This document shows, in pieces, positions 6,911-8,504 of a DNA stretch of 8,504 bases. Within the stretch, counting starts at the first letter, position 1. The number at the start of each line of letters is the position of its first letter. A program made the translations under genes and the position numbers. A model generated the notes under the pieces. It did no database searches. It saw only the letters and a list, made by a program, of their open reading frames with translations, and was not told the origin of the DNA. This DNA comes from JBDHUX01 sp039809405 (lineage in GTDB: Bacteria; Patescibacteriota; Gracilibacteria; Absconditabacterales; Absconditicoccaceae): positions 1 to 8,504 of the forward strand of contig JBDHUX010000042.1 in NCBI GenBank assembly GCA_039809405.1. The letters run 5' to 3'.

Positions 6911-7329
6911 AATGAAATTTTTATAAATAAATTAAACTAATTTTAGGTTTTTTGTAATTTTTTGTTTATTTTTGTCTTTTGTTTTTTTGTGTCATCCTTA
7001 GTATAACAGCTTGCCCCACATGAAACTGCTGGGAATAATCTCTAATTTAATTGTCATCCAGAGCAAAGTGAAACGAAGTAAATGATTCAGATCACAGCAA
7101 AGTTAAATTAATTGTCATCTCGACCGTAGCGGAGAGATCTCAGTATTGTATGGAATGACAGATAAGTATTAAAATAGTATCATTGAGACTCACACAGGAC
7201 TACAGAGTGACAATGTAAGATTAAAAGTAATTGTCATCCTGAAGTTTTACTGAAGGATCTCCAACTGAGTCACTCAAATCAAAACTAATATTTTAATCAA
7301 TATATACAATCCGATTATTTTCAACTATA
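6911..7329. other. long intergenic region: T-rich part, then degenerate repeats
   Basis: 6911-6990 is strongly T-rich on the plus strand (A-rich in the 5' region of RNase J). 6990-7262 holds several degenerate TGTCAT-type palindromic repeats, described separately. I found no coding frame here in either strand, even with UGA as glycine, and no tRNA. Confidence 0.6.
6990..7262. repeat. cluster of degenerate TGTCAT-type palindromic repeats
   Basis: A shared start recurs: TGTCATCCTTAG (6990), ATTGTCATCCAGAG (7050), ATTGTCATCTCGAC (7111) and ATTGTCATCCTGAAG (7230). An inverted copy reads GAGTGACAATG (7206-7215). The 7111 copy forms ATCTC-ga-CCG-tag-CGG-a-GAGAT (7117-7139) and ends in GGAATGACAG (7152-7161). 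The 7230 copy has ATCCT/AGGAT arms (7236-7240 and 7254-7258). They resemble the small non-coding palindromic repeats (TCATCCTGA...AGGATCT type) scattered between genes in many bacteria. Their function is unknown; some could act as RNA-processing or termination signals. Confidence 0.65.
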
Positions 7330-8055
7330 CTATATCTTTATCAAATCCCAGTATTTTATCCGCAATAAACTATCCAAATGTAGTGGTGGTATATTATACT
7401 TCAAACTCAAATCCCTATAATAAGACCTTATAGATTTATCGGTAGCATCGTTATCACCATGGTAGTTGTATTTAAATATCTTGATAATCCTACTATCCAC
7501 AGGTATCTGTATATCCATAGAATACGGAACAGTATAATCAAATACTATCCTACAACCATAGCCATACATCTTGGTAGCAAATACTATCGTTTTCATACTA
7601 TCCTTATTGCCTACAATAGTAGCAATATGATTATTGAATATCTTCATATCATCATAAAATATACGATAATCCGATACATCAACTCAAATAATTTTATCAA
7701 AAATCTTTCACAATCTTTTTATCTTCATATTGATAAGTCTTTTATTATAACGACTATCAGATAAAAATTTATACCACCAATCAGTATTGTATATATCCGC
7801 ATCTTGTCGATCGCTCGAAATCTTGTCAGCAAACTCCGCTCGCCATAAGAAACCATCTCATCATATCTGATAACTTACAAGACTATTGTAAATTACCCCA
7901 TCCAAAAACTTTATCTTGTTTTCATCTGTATTTCAGTATCTGGAAGATATCTTATCTCGTGCTTTTGACAAAGACAGATACTGATGATCTTGAGTATGTT
8001 CTATATGTATGATTTGCTCCAAAGAAAACTGAGCTATAAAATCTTCTATATACAT
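7330..8055 (-). CDS. AGOG-family 8-oxoguanine DNA glycosylase/lyase
   Basis: This 241-residue protein resembles the archaeal 8-oxoguanine glycosylase AGOG, a helix-hairpin-helix enzyme that removes oxidised guanine and nicks the strand through a lysine. Visible features are DWWYKFLSDSRYNKRLINMK (residues 92-111), the helix containing NKDSMKTIVFATKM with probable catalytic Lys155, and IPVDSRI with probable catalytic Asp187. The Lys-to-Asp distance of 32 residues equals that of the Pyrobaculum enzyme (K140, D172), and the overall length is close. Five UGA codons read as glycine; the stop is TAG. The start at 8055 is the first ATG before a plausible N-terminal helix; no Shine-Dalgarno precedes it. 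It lies 81 bp downstream of the RNase HII gene on the same strand, and may share its transcript. The family call is by eye. Other HhH glycosylases are the alternative, but the spacing and IPVDSR favour AGOG. Confidence 0.75.
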
Positions 8056-8136
8056 ATGAGGATAATAAGATTATTTGTAATTATAACAAAAAGTTTTAAA
8101 AAAGCAAATTTGGTATAAGATATTATGTAGTAAATA
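8056..8136. other. short intergenic gap between rnhB and the AGOG gene
   Basis: This AT-rich gap holds no visible terminator or promoter with good spacing, which fits co-transcription of rnhB and the glycosylase gene. Confidence 0.4.
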
Positions 8137-8504
8137 TTAGTTTTGTAAAATATTTCTTAGATAAGATACTCTATGTATAGGGCAAATTCAGTGTTTTGAT
8201 ATAGCAGCTGCATGTAATTTGGTGCCGTATCATTTATGTTTATCGAATCAGTATCATGGATATCTCTTACTATATCTGATCATCGTACGATCTCTCGTTA
8301 CTTTGGCTACTATACTTGCCATACTTATAGACTTGATGATCGCATCACCATCTATGATGGTTTCTACATCTCGCTTCTTTTCGAGTCCAAATGTCCTATT
8401 ACCATCCAAGATCAGCTTATATACACATCTATCACCAAATAGTGCAACAAAATATCTTGCTATCTTATCTACACAACGATGCAATGCATATATTATACCG
8501 TACT
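8137..8504 (-). CDS. rnhB: ribonuclease HII, C-terminal part (runs off right edge)
   Basis: The last 122 residues of RNase HII, which cleaves RNA in RNA-DNA hybrids and starts removal of misincorporated ribonucleotides. The frame is open to the window edge. It begins YGIIYALHRCVDK and continues with LILDGNRTF, then GDAIIKSISMASIVAKVTRDR (the conserved Asp of GDA and the SIVAKVTRDR helix), YPGYGFDKHKGYGTKLH, ISKHGICPIHRVSY, and stops at TAA. Four UGA codons read as glycine, all at conserved family glycines (YPGYGFDKHKGYG, KHG). The N-terminal half with the GIDEAGRG motif lies outside the window. Base use and code match its neighbours. Confidence 0.93.

Noticed and set aside
6990..7262. A CRISPR array.
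   Set aside because: The repeats are degenerate, unevenly spaced, partly inverted and palindromic, with no constant-length spacers or cas genes.
7459..7764. A plus-strand open frame of 101 codons.
   Set aside because: It is antisense to the glycosylase gene, whose catalytic motifs support the minus strand.

Overview
The window comes from a bacterium that reads UGA as glycine (translation table 25), the code known from Absconditabacteria (SR1) and Gracilibacteria in the Candidate Phyla Radiation. Every sizeable gene here is cut into short pieces under the standard code. Each becomes one intact frame when UGA is glycine, and the UGA codons fall where known families have conserved glycines: the last position of HGHLDHIG in RNase J, the second glycine of GPGSFT in TsaB, GYGDG in SLH repeats, and the glycine before the lipobox cysteine. 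Real genes end only in TAA or TAG. The DNA is AT-rich, intergenic gaps are short, and no start I examined has a clear Shine-Dalgarno sequence.

Layout. On the minus strand at the left edge are an SLH-repeat envelope protein (cut by the edge) and, just upstream of it, a small lipoprotein. Next comes the tmRNA gene (ssrA, minus), with an encoded CCA and a 27-residue tag. On the plus strand at 1726-2833 lies a secreted, glycine-rich, possibly beta-rich protein. Its consensus promoter has a run of ten C in the -35/-10 spacer, which suggests phase variation. From 3120 to 4230 (plus) lies the most striking locus: a 27-codon leader peptide rich in Tyr and Phe codons, three mutually exclusive RNA stems ending in a terminator, and then a gene of the DIT1/PvcA isocyanide synthase family. 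This has the form of a classical amino-acid transcription attenuator.

From 4260 to the right edge everything is on the minus strand: tsaB (tRNA t6A synthesis), a beta-CASP RNase J with an N-terminal extension and a missing conserved His, an intergenic block of degenerate TGTCAT-type palindromic repeats, an archaeal-type 8-oxoguanine DNA glycosylase (AGOG family), and the C-terminal part of RNase HII (cut by the right edge).

The minus-strand right half is housekeeping: RNA decay, tRNA modification and DNA/RNA-hybrid repair. The left and central parts concern the cell surface and a possible isocyanide metabolite, with two regulatory devices readable directly from the DNA: the poly-C promoter and the aromatic attenuator. 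Identifications rest on motif recognition only; no database search was run.
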